A DNA stretch of 64,000 nucleotides from the NCBI GenBank assembly GCA_000389735.1, contig APJY01000002.1:124001-188000 (forward strand), given 5' to 3'. This DNA is from Sulfolobales archaeon Acd1. Lineage in GTDB: Archaea; Thermoproteota; Thermoprotei_A; Sulfolobales; Sulfolobaceae. The translations under genes and the position numbers were made by a program. The notes under the pieces are model-generated. The model was given only the letters and a program-made list of their open reading frames with translations, was not told the DNA's origin and made no database searches. Of this stretch, positions 37,038 through 50,690 are shown piece by piece (position 1 is the stretch's first letter; every line of letters starts with the position of its first letter).

Positions 37038-37158
37038 AGTCGTTCTCTATAACCTAAGGCCCTAACAGGATAAATATAGTCTGTTCAAGCGTTTACGTAG
37101 AACAAACGATATCCCTTTCTACTCCCCGCCTGTGAAGAGCTAAACGAAACAACGCCGT

Positions 37159-37407
37159 TTATCTCTTGGTCGTCAGCTTCCTAGCTTCCCTTTCGGTCTC
37201 CCTGAGGATCACAATGTCTCCTAGTCTGACAGGGCCTTTCACGTTTCTCGTAAGGATTCTGCCCTTATCCCTTCCTTCAAGTACCCTTACTCGAACCTGA
37301 GTTACCTCTCCAGTTACTCCTGTCCTATCAAGGATCTGGATCACTTCTGCCGGAAAGCCGAACTCCTCAATTATTGGGGAGGTCGTCTGCTTCTGCTTCT
37401 CGCTCAT
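37159..37407 (-). CDS. rps28e: 30S ribosomal protein eS28
   Basis: The 82-aa OB-fold small-subunit protein contains [33 protein letters not shown] split by strands, and [24 protein letters not shown], the conserved C-terminal half. ATG 37407 is preferred to an ATG 11 codons upstream, because family members begin near here and the TATA box (37439-37447) would then leave a 9-nt leader. Confidence 0.94.
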   Translation of the reverse strand: MSEKQKQTTSPIIEEFGFPAEVIQILDRTGVTGEVTQVRVRVLEGRDKGRILTRNVKGPVRLGDIVILRETEREARKLTTKR

Positions 37408-37438
37408 TCGGGTCCCTGGCCGTGATAAGTGAGGATTC

Positions 37439-37447
37439 ACTTAAATA
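37439..37447. promoter_or_regulatory. Near-palindromic TATA element between rps28e and rpl24e
   Basis: acttaaata lies 28 bp from ATG 37472 (plus, leaderless) and 36 bp from ATG 37407 (minus). As it is almost symmetrical, one TATA box may serve both ribosomal-protein genes. Judged only by spacing. Confidence 0.4.
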
Positions 37448-37471
37448 CTTCACTGAGATTTGACCCTCGTA

Positions 37472-37663
37472 ATGTCGGAGAGGAGACAGGTTAAGTGCAG
37501 CTTTTGCGGTAGGGAGATTCTCCCTGGTCACGGAATGATGTTCGTTAGAAACGACGGAACCATCCTATGGTTCTGCTCCAACAAGTGTAGGAAGTCCATG
37601 TTGAAACTGAAGAGAGACCCGAAGAAGCTGAAGTGGACGGCCTTTTACATGAAGGGTAGGTGA
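37472..37663 (+). CDS. rpl24e: 50S ribosomal protein eL24
   Basis: The 63-aa zinc-containing ribosomal protein has [22 protein letters not shown] followed by [23 protein letters not shown]. The paired CxxC...CxxxC motifs and the RDPKKLKWT end are diagnostic. ATG 37472 lies 28 bp from a TATA element. The ndk gene starts 3 nt after its stop. Confidence 0.95.
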   Translation: MSERRQVKCSFCGREILPGHGMMFVRNDGTILWFCSNKCRKSMLKLKRDPKKLKWTAFYMKGR

Positions 37664-37666
37664 AGG

Positions 37667-38092
37667 ATGGCGGTTCAGCGTACCTTCGTGATGATAAAGC
37701 CCGACGGAGTGAGGAGGGGTCTAATCGGGGAAATAATTTCTAGGTTCGAGAGAAGGGGGATGAAAATCGTCGCAATGAAAATGGTGAAAATGGACAGGGC
37801 ATTAGCCGAAAGGCTTTATGAAGAACACAAGGGCAAGGGCTTCTTCGAGGAGTTGATATCATACGTTACATCCGGCCCAGTAGTGGCCATGGTTATTGAA
37901 GCCGACGAGGCCGTGAGCGTAGTGAGAAAGATGATAGGGGCGACCGATCCGAAGGAAGCTCTACCCGGAACGATCAGGGGCGATTACGCTTTATCGAAAG
38001 CGGAGAACGTAATACATGCCTCCGACAGCCCCGAGAAGGCTAGTAGAGAAATTTCTATATTCTTTAAAGAAAATGAAGTAATTACAGCTTAA
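37667..38092 (+). CDS. ndk: Nucleoside diphosphate kinase
   Basis: The 141-aa enzyme balances NTP pools. The phosphorylated histidine is His117 in [26 protein letters not shown] and PGTIRGDYA are intact. The eL24-Ndk-aIF5B neighbourhood is a conserved archaeal cluster. It overlaps the convergent infB 3' end by 11 bp. Confidence 0.97.
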   Translation: MAVQRTFVMIKPDGVRRGLIGEIISRFERRGMKIVAMKMVKMDRALAERLYEEHKGKGFFEELISYVTSGPVVAMVIEADEAVSVVRKMIGATDPKEALPGTIRGDYALSKAENVIHASDSPEKASREISIFFKENEVITA

Positions 38093-39896
38093 GCCCTAAA
38101 CCGTAGGTGGGATCCTTAGCCCTTTTTATAGCCATTATCTCCTTGATCACCTCCTTCATATCGTCGGTCACTATATCACTATATTTCGTGAGAAGAATCT
38201 CGAGATCCTCTTTCGGAACGTCAGTGTAAAGTATGTCACCCTCATCGATTTGCCTCCCTACCATCACGTTACCTTTTATCGAAACCGCCACCTCTGAGCC
38301 TTTAGAGACCTGCTCTACGGGCCTTTTGTTATCCTGAATTTGTTGGATCTCACCGATTGGTCTTCCTTCGGAGTCCATTATTGGCGATTTCGCCCTCAAT
38401 ATGCCGCCCAACACTTCTACACCAACTATCACGGGGTCAGATCTTCTAAACACGTAGCCCGGCAGTATCTTGAACTTGGCGGGCAAGATGAGCTTGTCCA
38501 AAGTTCTTCTCTTCTCGGTCTCTTTCGCTAACTGTATAATTTTTTCAATTTCGTCTATTAATTGGTATATTATGTTGCTGCTCACGAGCTTCACGTCGCT
38601 AGGTATTTCGAGCCCTGGAAGAGGTTTCACCTTAAAGGCGCCAATCAGGGCGTATTCCTTCGCCTCTTTCTTAACCAACTCGGCCTCAAGCAAGTCGCGT
38701 TTAGATATCGGTCCCACATCGGCCAGCCTCACTGGGATTCCCCTTCTCCGCAACTCGTTCACTATCGCTTCAAGGCTACCTATGCTGTCGGCCTTTACGA
38801 TGATCCCGTTTATCGTCGAGTCGTAGAACCGAACTCCCTTAATTTCCTCCTCTATTTGCTTCTTCGCGGCCTCTACTTCCGCGTCACTGTTCGCCACTAT
38901 CAACGGAGAGCCCGCCAGAGCCTCCTCTAATTCTGGAGCAGATATTTTCACACCAGCCGCTGCCTGGATCTCGTCGATGGCGGTCAGCTCGGTCTTGGCG
39001 AACCTTATGTCGGATAAGGGTCTTGGCACAAATATTGACCTCACCTTTGTCACTATGGGGCCATTGAGGCCAGCGATTACGAACTGGTCGTTTTTACGAA
39101 GTACCCCATCGTACAGGATTACGTCAATAGTATGGCCTATTCCGGGCTCTTCCTTGACTTCGAGCACCACTCCCCTTGCGGGCCCTTCCGCGTACTTCAG
39201 CTTCCCTTTCATGTAGGCTTGGGCTAAACCGGCTATTAGGGCAAGAAGTTCGGCTACTCCTTCCCCAGTTTTTCCGGAGACCGGAACTATCGCCACGTAT
39301 TTCGTGAAATCCTTTATCCTGTCGAACCTTTCGCTGTTGAAGCCCACTTCCGCCAGTTGTACAACCAACTTGTAGACGTATTGGTCCAAGAGATCCCTAA
39401 CTTGAGGACTCTGTTTGTCAAGGCTTAAGACAACGGATGAGGTATCCTGAGGCTTCCAGCCTGGGATCCTGTCAATCTTATTGGCCGCGACCACGAATGG
39501 GACTTTCCTCTCCCTTAAGATCTGAATGGACTCATAGGTCTGCTTCTGAAACCCCTCAACAATATCTACAACAAGAATCGCGAAATCCGCGACGGAACCT
39601 CCCCTCCTTCTCAAGTTGGCAAAGAGCTCATGTCCAGGGGTGTCAATGAATAGTAATCCAGGAATTTCGAGCTTGACGTTTATTACCTTCCTGAGGGGTT
39701 GAGCCAACGACTCAATCACCGACTTGGGGACGAAGCTGGCTCCAACCTCCTGAGTCATTTCTCCTGGCTCCTTCTTGACTAAAGCGGTACCCCTAATCTT
39801 ATCCAGAAGCGTAGTTTTTCCGTGATCGACGTGGCCTAAAACCACAACGATCGGTTGCCTGAGCTTCCTCGTTTCAGAAACGGTTTCAGGCGTCAA
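38082..39896 (-). CDS. infB: Translation initiation factor aIF5B
   Basis: The 604-aa GTPase promotes ribosomal subunit joining. G1 GHVDHGKTT (21-29), G3 DTPGHE, G4 NKID are present. Domains II-IV follow, including [14 protein letters not shown] and the C-terminal helix region. It is the short archaeal form, without the eukaryotic N-terminal extension. Start TTG 39896; no better start precedes the conserved G1 region. Confidence 0.96.
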   Translation of the reverse strand: MTPETVSETRKLRQPIVVVLGHVDHGKTTLLDKIRGTALVKKEPGEMTQEVGASFVPKSVIESLAQPLRKVINVKLEIPGLLFIDTPGHELFANLRRRGGSVADFAILVVDIVEGFQKQTYESIQILRERKVPFVVAANKIDRIPGWKPQDTSSVVLSLDKQSPQVRDLLDQYVYKLVVQLAEVGFNSERFDRIKDFTKYVAIVPVSGKTGEGVAELLALIAGLAQAYMKGKLKYAEGPARGVVLEVKEEPGIGHTIDVILYDGVLRKNDQFVIAGLNGPIVTKVRSIFVPRPLSDIRFAKTELTAIDEIQAAAGVKISAPELEEALAGSPLIVANSDAEVEAAKKQIEEEIKGVRFYDSTINGIIVKADSIGSLEAIVNELRRRGIPVRLADVGPISKRDLLEAELVKKEAKEYALIGAFKVKPLPGLEIPSDVKLVSSNIIYQLIDEIEKIIQLAKETEKRRTLDKLILPAKFKILPGYVFRRSDPVIVGVEVLGGILRAKSPIMDSEGRPIGEIQQIQDNKRPVEQVSKGSEVAVSIKGNVMVGRQIDEGDILYTDVPKEDLEILLTKYSDIVTDDMKEVIKEIMAIKRAKDPTYGLGLKL

Positions 39897-39982
39897 GTGA
39901 TATCGGAAATCATTGATGTTTCAACCTCTTAAGGTTGCCTAAACGTTATAATACCTAAGGGGTAAGAGGAAAAGGAGCCCGT

Positions 39983-41272
39983 TTGAGTCCAACTCCTGAA
40001 GAGAGGGCTTTAGAGATTTCACAAAAATATCATGGTAAAATACAAGTTTTGCCCAAGGTTCCTATAAAGGGGATTGACGATTTCGCGGCTTTATATACAC
40101 CCGGTGTCGCTGCCGTTTCTAAAGCGATAGCGTCCAATAAGGATCTATCCTTCGAGCTGACCTACAGGTGGAACGTAATAGCCGTAGTCACGGACGGAAC
40201 CAGGGTTCTCGGTTTGGGCGATATAGGGCCGGAGGCAGCCATGCCGGTAATGGAGGGAAAGGCTTTACTCTTCAAATATTTAGGAGGTGTGGACGCGGTA
40301 CCTCTTCCGATAAGGACTAAGGACCCTGACAAGATCGTTGAAACGGTTAAGTACTTGGAGCCCGCGTTCGGGGGAATTAACCTGGAAGACATCGAGTCGC
40401 CGAAGTGCTTCTACGTACTCGAGAAACTGAGGGAAATCATGGAGATACCGGTGTGGCACGACGATCAGCAGGGTACAGCAGGAGCCACGTTGGCTGGACT
40501 CATTACTGCCTTGGAACTAACGGGAAGGAACCCCAGAGACACGAGGGTACTCCTCTTCGGTGCTGGAGCGGCCAACATAGCTACTGCAAGGATCCTAAAC
40601 AAATTCGGGATTCCTTACGATAATATGATAGTGACCGATAGCAGGGGTCCGTTATATAGAGGCAGGCCCGATGAGGAAGAGATGAAAGTAGAGAACCCCT
40701 GGAAATACGAGCTATTAAAGAAGACCAACAAGGACAATGTAAGCTCCACGGAGAAAGCGTTCGATGGGATGGACGTAGTTATAGCTGCCTCGAAGCCCGG
40801 CCCAGGCGTCATAAAGCCTGAGTGGATCAAGAGGATGAATAAGGATCCCATAGTTTTCGCCCTAGCCAACCCTGTGCCTGAAATATGGCCAGACGAAGCG
40901 AAGAAGGCAGGGGCCAAGATTGTGGCTACTGGTAGGAGTGATCTGCCCAATCAGGTCAACAACTCGTTGATCTTCCCCGCAGTATTCAGGGGAGCTTTGG
41001 ACGTGAGGGCTAAGACGATTACGGACGAGATGGTTATAGCTGCAGCCAGGGAGTTAGCCGCTTATGTTAGGGAGAAGGGAGCTAGTGAGGATTACATAAT
41101 TCCGAGAATGACGGAGTGGGAAGTCTATCCCAGGGTGGCAGCAGCAGTCGGAGTAACCGCCGTGAGCCAAGGAGTTGCCAGAATCAGGAAAACGTTTGAG
41201 GAACTACATGAGAGCGCTAAGGCTATGTTGGAGAGGACCAGAAGGACCTTAGCAAGCATGGAATATATTTGA
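39983..41272 (+). CDS. Malic enzyme (malate dehydrogenase, decarboxylating)
   Basis: The 429-aa protein has [42 protein letters not shown], the metal/substrate block [13 protein letters not shown] and the Rossmann motif [13 protein letters not shown]. It oxidatively decarboxylates malate to pyruvate, probably with NADP. It is the bacterial-type short form without a phosphotransacetylase domain. TTG 39983 has GGAG a few bases upstream and a TATA-like gttataatac (39944-39953). Monocistronic. Confidence 0.93.
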   Translation: MSPTPEERALEISQKYHGKIQVLPKVPIKGIDDFAALYTPGVAAVSKAIASNKDLSFELTYRWNVIAVVTDGTRVLGLGDIGPEAAMPVMEGKALLFKYLGGVDAVPLPIRTKDPDKIVETVKYLEPAFGGINLEDIESPKCFYVLEKLREIMEIPVWHDDQQGTAGATLAGLITALELTGRNPRDTRVLLFGAGAANIATARILNKFGIPYDNMIVTDSRGPLYRGRPDEEEMKVENPWKYELLKKTNKDNVSSTEKAFDGMDVVIAASKPGPGVIKPEWIKRMNKDPIVFALANPVPEIWPDEAKKAGAKIVATGRSDLPNQVNNSLIFPAVFRGALDVRAKTITDEMVIAAARELAAYVREKGASEDYIIPRMTEWEVYPRVAAAVGVTAVSQGVARIRKTFEELHESAKAMLERTRRTLASMEYI

Positions 41273-41389
41273 ACAAACAACTTAGGAGCATATGATTGTA
41301 ATTGAACTTCATTTCGACGTACACGATAGGCAAACTTTAATTTCACGATTAAGCTAGCTCAGTTTAGCCCTGGGTCGGTGATTTACTTC

Positions 41390-41644
41390 ATGCCCTCTTC
41401 GAGACGTAAACAATTCGATCCTATCACGCATGAGTTAGTGCCTAAGCATGAGGTTCTACCTTTAGAGGAGGCTGTGAAGGTACTCCGAGAGTTAGGCATT
41501 CATCCGCAAAAACTGCCGTGGATAAAGGCTTCAGATCCGATTGTCCAGCAACTGAAGGCTAAGCCTGGTGATATAATTAAGATAGAGAGGATTAGTCCTT
41601 TTGGCACTAAAGTGGTTACCTATAGGTTCGTCGTAGTGGGGTAA
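41390..41644 (+). CDS. rpoH: RNA polymerase subunit H (Rpb5-like)
   Basis: The 84-aa protein corresponds to the C-terminal domain of eukaryotic Rpb5, with HELVPKHEVLPLEEAVKVL and KPGDIIKIERISPFG. ATG 41390 starts MPSSRRKQFDP; an upstream in-frame ATG would add four residues. It is the first gene of the conserved rpoH-B-A'-A'' operon; rpoB follows immediately. Confidence 0.95.
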   Translation: MPSSRRKQFDPITHELVPKHEVLPLEEAVKVLRELGIHPQKLPWIKASDPIVQQLKAKPGDIIKIERISPFGTKVVTYRFVVVG

Positions 41645-41650
41645 TTGGTC

Positions 41651-44600
41651 ATGTTGAACGTTGAGAACAGGTGGACTCTGATCGAAAGTTACTTCAAAGA
41701 GAACGGCCTCGTGAGGCAGCACCTGGACTCTTTCGACGATTTCGTTAGGAATAAGCTTCAGCAAATAGTCGATGAGCAGGGTGAGATAACTCCCGAAATA
41801 CCTGGGCTCAAGATAAAGCTAGGCAAGATTAGAGTAGATAGGCCAAAAGTTAGGGAGGCTGATAGAGGTCCAGCCGTTGAAATAACGCCTATGGAAGCTA
41901 GGCTAAGGAATCTCACGTATGCAGGTCCTATTTATCTTACTATTACCATAATTGAGAATAACATAGAGAGTGAACCTACAGAAATCTACATAGGCGACCT
42001 TCCCATCATGCTGAAGTCCGTTATAGACCCTACGTCTACAATGAGTGCCGAGGAACTGATCAAGATCGGGGAAGACCCGAAGGACCCCGGTGGGTATTTC
42101 ATAATTAATGGAACCGAGAAAGTCATCGTCACACAAGAAGATCTGGCCGTAAACAGGATCCTAGTAGATTACGGGAAGCCGGGCGCCAACGTGACTCACG
42201 TGGCTAAAATCACATCTGCAGCTCCTGGCTATAGGGTCCAGACGTTAATTGAAAGGGAGAAGGATGGAACGATTCAAGTTTCCTTCGCGTCCGTGCCAGG
42301 CAAAATACCCTTCGCGGTAATGATGAGGGCCTTAGGAGTGGTCACGGACAGGGACATCGCGTTCGCCGTTAGCTTCGACCCCACTATACAGAACGAGCTT
42401 TATCCGTCCCTCGAGCAAGCGAGGGCCATATCGACCATGGAGGACGCTTTAGCTTTCATAGGTGACAGGATCGCAATAGGCCAAAAGAGGGAGAACAGGA
42501 TACATAAGGCCGAACAGACTATTGATAGGTATTTCTTACCTCACCTAGGAACGACGCCTGAAACGAGAAAGTTAAAGGCCTATTACTTAGCTGCCGCCGT
42601 AGCGAAACTAATTGAGCTCTACTTAGGCCGTCGTGAGCCCGATGACAAGGATCACTATGCCAACAAGAGGCTCAGACTGGCTGGAGACCTGATGGCTAGC
42701 CTGTTCAGAGTAGCGTTTAAGGCTTTCGTGAAAGACTTGACTTATCAGTTAGAAAAATCAAAGGTAAGAGGAAGGAAGCTAACCCTCAGCAATCTAGTAA
42801 GATCAGACATAATTACTGAAAGGATAAGGCATGCCCTCGCGACGGGTAACTGGGTTGGAAACAAGACGGGAGTTAGCCAACTACTTGACAGGACTAACTG
42901 GCTGTCAATGCTAAGCCATCTTAGAAGGGTCGTCTCCTCGCTGGCTAGGGGGCAACCTAACTTCGAGGCCAGGGACCTCCACGGGACTCAATGGGGTAGA
43001 ATGTGTCCGTTCGAAACGCCTGAGGGACCCAACAGCGGTCTGGTAAAGAACCTCGCTCTAATGGCGCAAATTTCCGTTGGAATAGACGATAAGGAAGTTG
43101 AGGAAGAGCTCTTCAGATTGGGAGTGATCCCCGTAGAGGAGGCGATAACGCAGGTAGTGGAAGGGAGGGCAGATCTCGAGTCTTTAGCCTCTTACGCTAA
43201 GGTGTTCCTTAACGGGAAGTTCGTTGGATACTATAAAGATGGGGCGGAGCTGGCGAATAGGATCAGGGAACTTAGGAGGTCGGGTCAACTTAACGACGAG
43301 GTTAACGTAGCCCATATAAGGACGGAGTTCGTTAATGAGGTTCACGTCAACACGGACGGGGGTAGAGTTAGAAGACCTTTAATCGTTGTTAAGAATGGGG
43401 AACCATTAGTCACTGAGGAGGACATAGATAACATTAGAAAAGGTGAGAAGACCTTTAAGGATTTAGTAAAGGAAGGTAAGATCGAGTTCCTGGACGCCGA
43501 AGAGGAGGAGAACGCCTACATCGCCCTAGAACCTAAGGACATAACGGAGGAAACGACCCACCTTGAGATCTGGCCGCCCGCAATACTAGGGATAGTCGCC
43601 TCGATAATACCATACCCAGAGCACAACCAGTCGCCGAGAAACACGTATCAGTCCGCCATGGCCAAGCAGGCGTTAGGCCTATACGCGGCGAACTTCCAGC
43701 TCCGTACAGATTCGAGGGCACACTTCCTCCACTACCCGCAGAAGCCTCTGGTGCAGACCAGGATCATGGACGTAATCGGCTACAACGATAGGCCTGCCGG
43801 GGCCAACGCACTGATGGCCGTGATGACCTACACGGGCTACAACATGGAAGACGCAATAATCCTCAACAAGAGCTCGGTCGATCGTGGAATGTATAGATCG
43901 ACGTTCTTCAGGCTGTATTCTACCGAGGAGCTCAAGTACCCTGGAGGTCAAGAGGACAAGATAGGGATTCCCGAACCGGGTGCTAGGGGGTATAAGGGAA
44001 AGGAGTACTACGAGCGGTTAGAGGACAACGGGATTGTCGCGCCCGAGGTGGAGGTTAAGGGCGGCGATGTGCTAATAGGTAAGGTAAGTCCTCCCAGGTT
44101 CCTCCAGGAGTTCAAAGAGCTGACAGCCGAGCAGGCAAAGCGCGACACTTCAGTCACCCTGAGGTACGGCGAGAGCGGTACCGTGGACTTGGTCGTTGTA
44201 ACACAAACAGCGGAAGGGAATAAGTTGGTCAAGGTAAGGGTCAGGGATCTGAGAATACCTGAACTAGGGGATAAGTTCGCTACTAGACACGGGCAGAAGG
44301 GCGTTGTAGGCATGCTTTTGCACGAGGCGGACATGCCCTACACGGTCGACGGCATAGTCCCTGATATCATACTGAACCCACACGCCTTACCCTCGAGAAT
44401 GACAGTGGGGCAGCTGCTCGAGGCCCTGGCAGGTAAATACGCAGCGGTCGTAGGAAAGAGCGTGGACGCGACCCCATGGTACTACAGCCCTAAGGAGGAC
44501 GAGATGAAAAAAGCCTTACTTGAGCACGGCTATTTGTCGAATGCTGCTGAGGTGGTTTATGACGGAAGGACAGGGCAGAAGGTCAAGGGAACAATTCTGC

Positions 44601-45034
44601 TCGGAATAGTGTACTATATGAAGCTTCATCACATGGTTGCGGATAAGATCCACGCAAGGGCAAGAGGACCAGTTCAGATCTTGACGAGACAGCCCACGGA
44701 GGGTAGGGCCAGGGAGGGAGGTCTTAGATTCGGAGAGATGGAAAGGGACTGCTTAATAGGGTTCGGTGCTGCCAGCTTGCTGAAGGATAGGCTGCTCGAC
44801 AACTCGGACAAGACCGTAATTTATGTGTGCTCCCAGTGCGGATACGTTGGATACTTCGACCGCAAGAAGAACAAGTATTGGTGTCCGATTCACGAGGATA
44901 AGACCGTGCTTTACCCGGTGACCGTATCCTACGCTTTCAAGCTCTTGCTCCAAGAGCTTATGAGTATGGGTATTTCTCCCAGGTTAATCCTAGGCGATAA
45001 GGTCCCGATTGGAGGAGGTGACGGTAATGAGTGA
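41651..45034 (+). CDS. rpoB: DNA-directed RNA polymerase subunit B (unsplit)
   Basis: The product of about 1127 aa forms one side of the catalytic cleft. [38 protein letters not shown] is seen in pieces, with the NAL-type [29 protein letters not shown] and a C-terminal zinc ribbon (CSQCGYVG...CPIH). The gene is a single frame, as in Sulfolobales, not split into B' and B''. ATG 41651 is chosen over TTG 41645. Overlaps rpoA1 by 8 nt. Confidence 0.98.
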   Translation: MLNVENRWTLIESYFKENGLVRQHLDSFDDFVRNKLQQIVDEQGEITPEIPGLKIKLGKIRVDRPKVREADRGPAVEITPMEARLRNLTYAGPIYLTITIIENNIESEPTEIYIGDLPIMLKSVIDPTSTMSAEELIKIGEDPKDPGGYFIINGTEKVIVTQEDLAVNRILVDYGKPGANVTHVAKITSAAPGYRVQTLIEREKDGTIQVSFASVPGKIPFAVMMRALGVVTDRDIAFAVSFDPTIQNELYPSLEQARAISTMEDALAFIGDRIAIGQKRENRIHKAEQTIDRYFLPHLGTTPETRKLKAYYLAAAVAKLIELYLGRREPDDKDHYANKRLRLAGDLMASLFRVAFKAFVKDLTYQLEKSKVRGRKLTLSNLVRSDIITERIRHALATGNWVGNKTGVSQLLDRTNWLSMLSHLRRVVSSLARGQPNFEARDLHGTQWGRMCPFETPEGPNSGLVKNLALMAQISVGIDDKEVEEELFRLGVIPVEEAITQVVEGRADLESLASYAKVFLNGKFVGYYKDGAELANRIRELRRSGQLNDEVNVAHIRTEFVNEVHVNTDGGRVRRPLIVVKNGEPLVTEEDIDNIRKGEKTFKDLVKEGKIEFLDAEEEENAYIALEPKDITEETTHLEIWPPAILGIVASIIPYPEHNQSPRNTYQSAMAKQALGLYAANFQLRTDSRAHFLHYPQKPLVQTRIMDVIGYNDRPAGANALMAVMTYTGYNMEDAIILNKSSVDRGMYRSTFFRLYSTEELKYPGGQEDKIGIPEPGARGYKGKEYYERLEDNGIVAPEVEVKGGDVLIGKVSPPRFLQEFKELTAEQAKRDTSVTLRYGESGTVDLVVVTQTAEGNKLVKVRVRDLRIPELGDKFATRHGQKGVVGMLLHEADMPYTVDGIVPDIILNPHALPSRMTVGQLLEALAGKYAAVVGKSVDATPWYYSPKEDEMKKALLEHGYLSNAAEVVYDGRTGQKVKGTILLGIVYYMKLHHMVADKIHARARGPVQILTRQPTEGRAREGGLRFGEMERDCLIGFGAASLLKDRLLDNSDKTVIYVCSQCGYVGYFDRKKNKYWCPIHEDKTVLYPVTVSYAFKLLLQELMSMGISPRLILGDKVPIGGGDGNE

Positions 45035-47720
45035 GACCGAAAAGATCATTAAAGGGATTCAATTCGGCCTGCTCTCGCCCGATGAGATAAGGAAGATGTC
45101 TGTGGGGGCTATCAAGAGTCCAGACGTTTACGACGAGGACGGAACTCCCATCGAAGGAAGCGTTCTAGACCCGAGGTTAGGTGTCATTGAGCCCGGTCAA
45201 AAGTGCCCTGTATGCGGCAACCCGATGGGCGTATGCCCTGGTCACTTCGGTCACATCGAGTTAGTTAGACCCGTGATTCACGTGGGCTTCGTTAAGGAGA
45301 TATATGATACGCTTAAGGCTACGTGTAGGAACTGTGGCAGACTAAAACTCAGACCGGAGAAAGGTTCCACATGTGAGGAGTTCAAGTCGGAAGAAGAAGA
45401 GCTGACGCTCGAGAAAGCCTACAGGATACTAAAGGCGATAAAGAAGAGGTATCCCTTGGCAGCCAAGAGGTTAATCGACCACGTAAAGAAGACCGCCGCT
45501 AAACAGGAGGTCTGTCCCCACTGTTGCGCGAAACAGTACAAGATCAAGATAGAGAAGCCTTACACGTTTTACGAGGAGCGTAAGGAGGGGCTAGTAAAGC
45601 TCCTGCCTACGGAAATAAGGGAGAGGCTGGAGAAGATACCTAACGAGGACGCGGAACTATTGGGGTTCGATCCGCAGTATAGCAGGCCGGAGTGGGCAGT
45701 CCTAACAGTGTTGCCCGTGCCTCCGATCACCATAAGGCCATCAATCACGATCGAGAGCGGGATGAGGGCCGAGGACGACCTAACGCACAAACTCGTCGAC
45801 ATAATAAGGATAAACAACAGGCTTGAGGAGAGCATTAGGAGCGGTGCGCCGCAGCTCATCGTCGAGGACCTTTGGGACCTGCTACAATATCACGTCGCCA
45901 CGTATTTCGATAACGAGATCCCTGGGATTCCGCCGGCCAAGCATAGATCGGGAAGGCCCTTAAGGACGCTGGCTCAGAGACTCAAAGGAAAGGAGGGAAG
46001 GTTCAGGGGCAACCTATCGGGTAAGAGGGTCGACTTCTCGGCTAGAACGGTCGTCTCGCCCGATCCCAACCTCAGCATTAATGAGGTAGGAGTACCAATA
46101 TACGTGGCGAAAATACTCACAGTTCCAGAAAGAGTGACGAAGTTCAATATCGAAAGGTTGAGGCAGGCGGTGATAAACGGCCCAGATAAGTGGCCTGGGG
46201 CTAATTACGTGATAAGACCGGACGGTAGAAGGATAGATTTGAGATACGTGAAGGACAGGAAGGAACTGGCCGCCTCCTTAACGCCTGGTTACATAGTTGA
46301 GAGACACCTAGTGGACGGCGATATCGTTCTGTTCAACAGACAACCGTCGTTGCACAGGATCTCAATGATGGCCCATAAAGTCAAGGTCTTGCCAGGGAAA
46401 ACCTTCCGCCTTAACCTACTCGTATGTCCGCCTTACAATGCTGACTTCGACGGAGATGAGATGAACCTACATGTTCCTCAATCGGAAGAGGCGATAGCGG
46501 AGGCCAGGGAATTAATGTTGGTTGAGAAGAACATACTTACTCCGAGGTACGGAGGCCCAATTATAGGCGCCGGACAGGACTTCATAAGCGGGGCTTATCT
46601 CCTTACGGTAAAGACAACCTTACTAACGAAGGAGGAAGCCTATACGATACTAGGTGTAAGTGACTACATTGGGGATCTAGGTGAGCCCGCGATACTCGCT
46701 CCCAATGAGTATTACACTGGAAAACAGATAGTTAGCCTGTTCCTACCTAAGGACTTCAACTTCCACGGAACAGCTAAAATATCGAGCGGACCTAGGGCAT
46801 GCAAGACCGAGGACTGTCCGCACGACTCTTACATAGTCATAAAGAAGGGAATACTCCTCGAAGGGGTTTTCGATAAGAACGCCATCGGAAATCAGCAGCC
46901 CGAAAGCATACTCCATTGGTTGATAAGGGAATACGGCGACGAGTACGGCAGGTATCTAATGGACAACCTGTTTAAGGTGTTCATCAGGTACGCCGAGATG
47001 CGCGGCTTCACTATGACCCTTGATGACATAACGATTTCAGAAGATGCTAAATCGAAAACCAAGGAATTAATAAAGCAGCACGAGGAAGTGGTCAACGATT
47101 ATATGGTTAAATACAACGAAGGGAAGTTAGAACCGATTCCAGGAAGAACGTTAGAAGAAAGCTTAGAGAATTATATCTTAGACACGCTGGATAAGTTAAG
47201 GAACTCCGCCGGCGAAATAGCTGCCCAGGACCTAGATCCATTCAATAACGTCTATGTAATGGCTAGGACGGGAGCTAGGGGCAGCGTTCTCAACATCACT
47301 CAGATGGCCGCTATGCTAGGGCAGCAGACGGTCAGAGGCGAAAGGATAAGCAGAGGGTATCTCAATAGAGTTTTACCACACTTCAAAGTTAACGACAAAT
47401 CGCCAGAGGCGAGAGGCTTCGTATATTCGTCTTTCAGGTCGGGTCTAAATCCGATCGAGATGTTCTTCCACGCCGCCGGAGGACGCGAAGGATTAGTGGA
47501 TACCGCCGTAAAGACGTCCCAGAGCGGTTACATGCAGCGGAGGCTAATCAATGCACTATCCGACATTAGGGTAGAGTACAACGGTATGGTGAGAACCACG
47601 TACGGGGACGTAATCCAGGTGATATACGGAGACGATGGTGTAGATCCCATGAGGAGCGCTCACGGAAAGACATTCGATGTTAACAGGATTATAGAAAGAG
47701 TAGTCGGATGGAAGAGGTGA
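45027..47720 (+). CDS. rpoA1: DNA-directed RNA polymerase subunit A'
   Basis: The product of about 897 aa carries the N-terminal two thirds of the largest subunit. It has the zinc sites [17 protein letters not shown] and CRNC...CPHCC, and the active-site [14 protein letters not shown] that binds catalytic magnesium. The sequence ends after the bridge-helix/trigger region at the usual crenarchaeal split point. ATG 45027 overlaps the rpoB stop; rpoA2 begins 6 bp after its stop. Confidence 0.98.
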   Translation: MSETEKIIKGIQFGLLSPDEIRKMSVGAIKSPDVYDEDGTPIEGSVLDPRLGVIEPGQKCPVCGNPMGVCPGHFGHIELVRPVIHVGFVKEIYDTLKATCRNCGRLKLRPEKGSTCEEFKSEEEELTLEKAYRILKAIKKRYPLAAKRLIDHVKKTAAKQEVCPHCCAKQYKIKIEKPYTFYEERKEGLVKLLPTEIRERLEKIPNEDAELLGFDPQYSRPEWAVLTVLPVPPITIRPSITIESGMRAEDDLTHKLVDIIRINNRLEESIRSGAPQLIVEDLWDLLQYHVATYFDNEIPGIPPAKHRSGRPLRTLAQRLKGKEGRFRGNLSGKRVDFSARTVVSPDPNLSINEVGVPIYVAKILTVPERVTKFNIERLRQAVINGPDKWPGANYVIRPDGRRIDLRYVKDRKELAASLTPGYIVERHLVDGDIVLFNRQPSLHRISMMAHKVKVLPGKTFRLNLLVCPPYNADFDGDEMNLHVPQSEEAIAEARELMLVEKNILTPRYGGPIIGAGQDFISGAYLLTVKTTLLTKEEAYTILGVSDYIGDLGEPAILAPNEYYTGKQIVSLFLPKDFNFHGTAKISSGPRACKTEDCPHDSYIVIKKGILLEGVFDKNAIGNQQPESILHWLIREYGDEYGRYLMDNLFKVFIRYAEMRGFTMTLDDITISEDAKSKTKELIKQHEEVVNDYMVKYNEGKLEPIPGRTLEESLENYILDTLDKLRNSAGEIAAQDLDPFNNVYVMARTGARGSVLNITQMAAMLGQQTVRGERISRGYLNRVLPHFKVNDKSPEARGFVYSSFRSGLNPIEMFFHAAGGREGLVDTAVKTSQSGYMQRRLINALSDIRVEYNGMVRTTYGDVIQVIYGDDGVDPMRSAHGKTFDVNRIIERVVGWKR

Positions 47721-48905
<1,185 letters not shown>

Positions 48906-48910
48906 GAAAG

Positions 48911-49222
48911 ATGTCAGAAACCTCATCTGTTCTTGACGAACTCAGGACTTTGATTAGGACTGGTAAATACGTTAAGGGCTCCAGGAAGACAATAAAGCTA
49001 CTGAAACTGGGCAAGCTAAAGATGGTTATTGTGGCGTCGACTTTGCGACAGGACCTTAAGGACGACATCTTGTACTACGCTAAACTCGGCGGAGTACCGG
49101 TTTACATATATCCAGGCAGCGGTTACGAGTTGGGTGCCATGCTGGGAAGGCCCCATATGGTATCCGCCCTTGGAGTTCTAGACGTAGGAGCCTCAAGGCT
49201 GAACGAGCTGGTAAAGGGGTGA
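48911..49222 (+). CDS. rpl30e: 50S ribosomal protein eL30
   Basis: The 103-aa L7Ae-like protein has KYVKGSRKTIKLLKLGKLKMVIVAS, YYAKLGGVPVYIY and SGYELGAMLGRPHMVSALGV. It always lies between rpoA2 and nusA in Sulfolobales. ATG 48911 (MSETSS) is chosen over GTG 48902 at the rpoA2 stop. Confidence 0.95.
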   Translation: MSETSSVLDELRTLIRTGKYVKGSRKTIKLLKLGKLKMVIVASTLRQDLKDDILYYAKLGGVPVYIYPGSGYELGAMLGRPHMVSALGVLDVGASRLNELVKG

Positions 49223-49227
49223 TGTGA

Positions 49228-49659
49228 CTGCCTCAGATAAAGCTCACGTCAGAAGAATTGAGGTACATGTCGTTGTTCCAACAAGAAACAGGGATTACGG
49301 CTAGGGACTGCATTATAGACGAGGAGAGCAACAGGATAATCTTTCTCGTAGACCAAGACAAGATGGGCGTGGCTATAGGCAGGAACGGAGCTAACGTTAA
49401 ACGCTTGGAGAAAAGGGTCGGTAAATCGATTGAGTTGGTGGGTTATAGTGAAAACTTAGAGGAGTTGGTGAAGAACTTGATGGCGCCCGCAAGGGTGAAA
49501 AGTATTAGGGTGGTTCAGGGTAATGATAGGAAAACCATTTACATAACCGTTGAGCCTGAGGACAAGGGGTTAGCCATCGGTAAGGCGGGGAGGAACGTAA
49601 GTAGGGCGAGGTTAATATTAAAAAGATACGCCGATATCGACTCAGTAGTTATTGTGTGA
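49228..49659 (+). CDS. nusA: NusA-like transcription factor with two KH domains, CTG start
   Basis: The 143-aa archaeal NusA consists of paired KH domains: [17 protein letters not shown] and [18 protein letters not shown]. It binds RNA, possibly in termination/antitermination or rRNA synthesis. The conserved opening [21 protein letters not shown] can only be translated from CTG 49228, because a TGA directly precedes it and the next candidate (TTG 49258) would drop ten conserved residues. A GGGGTGAT Shine-Dalgarno sits just upstream. The start choice is well supported but unusual. Confidence 0.92.
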   Translation: MPQIKLTSEELRYMSLFQQETGITARDCIIDEESNRIIFLVDQDKMGVAIGRNGANVKRLEKRVGKSIELVGYSENLEELVKNLMAPARVKSIRVVQGNDRKTIYITVEPEDKGLAIGKAGRNVSRARLILKRYADIDSVVIV

Positions 49660-49679
49660 AGCGCTAAGGGGGTAGAGCA

Positions 49680-50120
49680 ATGGGCAAGAAGTCCCCTAAG
49701 GGCCTCTTCGCCGCGAGGAAGCTGCGTCTGAAGAGGCTGAAGTTCAGGTGGAGTCAGCGTAAGTTCAAGAGGAGAATGCTACGCTTAAAGGAAAAGTACG
49801 ACCCGTTAGGGAAGGCGCCCATGGCTAGGGGCATCGTGCTTGAAAAAGTCGGTATAGAGTCGAGGCAGCCCAACTCCGCGGTCAGGAAGGCAGTGAGGGT
49901 TCAACTGGTGAAGAACGGTAAAGTCGTTACGGCTTTCGTTCCTGGAGACGGTGGAGTGAACTTCATAGACGAGCACGATGAAGTAATAATCGCTGGAATC
50001 GGAGGCACTTTAGGAAGATCAATGGGAGACTTACCAGGCGTTAGATACAAAGTAATCATGGTAAACGGTGTGTCTCTGGACGCTTTATACAAAGGAAAGA
50101 AACAGAAACCCGTAAGATAA
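49680..50120 (+). CDS. rps12: 30S ribosomal protein uS12
   Basis: The 146-aa decoding-centre protein has [32 protein letters not shown], conserved around the PNSA loop, and [16 protein letters not shown]. It is the final gene of the rpo operon on this strand. A reversed DUF151 gene then separates it from rps7, which it normally precedes directly. Confidence 0.97.
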   Translation: MGKKSPKGLFAARKLRLKRLKFRWSQRKFKRRMLRLKEKYDPLGKAPMARGIVLEKVGIESRQPNSAVRKAVRVQLVKNGKVVTAFVPGDGGVNFIDEHDEVIIAGIGGTLGRSMGDLPGVRYKVIMVNGVSLDALYKGKKQKPVR

Positions 50121-50178
50121 AAATAAGGTTAATTTTCTAATTAAAAGCGAATTTGCATTTAGTTTTATTCGAATCTAC

Positions 50179-50688
50179 TTAGCCGGGTTCTTCGAAGTTT
50201 CGAGTGTCTTCGAGGAGGTTCTCGTTGACGTATATGGGTTTGTTAGCTACTAGCGCTAGATAAACAGCATGACTCGGTATCATGGGCTTTTCTACAACTA
50301 TACCGTCTTTCTTTAGCCTTATGTATGCCGTGTACGTCCCGCGCCTCTCGTTAAGCTCGGCGATAACTACCGAATCGATACAGTTCTTCAGGGTCTCCAC
50401 TAGCACATTGGACGAAGCTATGAAATCGAAGGCGGTCAACCGATCGTCGTCGATGAGCCTCCTAATCGCTTCACTCCCCGCGTTCCTTTTGTACAAAGCT
50501 AAAACGACTAGGAACTCCACGTTCACCATAGTGAAGTCTCTACCGTCCTCAAGGTGGAGAACCATAACAGGCATCCTATTGTCAAAGATGAAAGCGTCAA
50601 CGTCCTTTACTAGAACTTCCCTGCCTGGAGATTTCATTACCAGCCCAATAACTCTCGCCGTAACTAAAAAAGGATGAAGGATAAGCAT
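50179..50688 (-). CDS. Bifunctional nuclease (DUF151/BFN) family protein
   Basis: The 169-aa protein has a C-terminal [25 protein letters not shown] that fits the BFN pattern (PSDAIALAL...PIYV). The N-terminal [30 protein letters not shown] strands also fit. Family members have been reported to have RNase/DNase activity. It lies on the opposite strand between rps12 and rps7 and is divergent from rps7. ATG 50688 is provisional: the palindromic TATA at 50691-50698 is only a few bases from it, so a start further inside the frame is possible. Confidence 0.75.
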   Translation of the reverse strand: MLILHPFLVTARVIGLVMKSPGREVLVKDVDAFIFDNRMPVMVLHLEDGRDFTMVNVEFLVVLALYKRNAGSEAIRRLIDDDRLTAFDFIASSNVLVETLKNCIDSVVIAELNERRGTYTAYIRLKKDGIVVEKPMIPSHAVYLALVANKPIYVNENLLEDTRNFEEPG

Positions 50689-50690
50689 AA

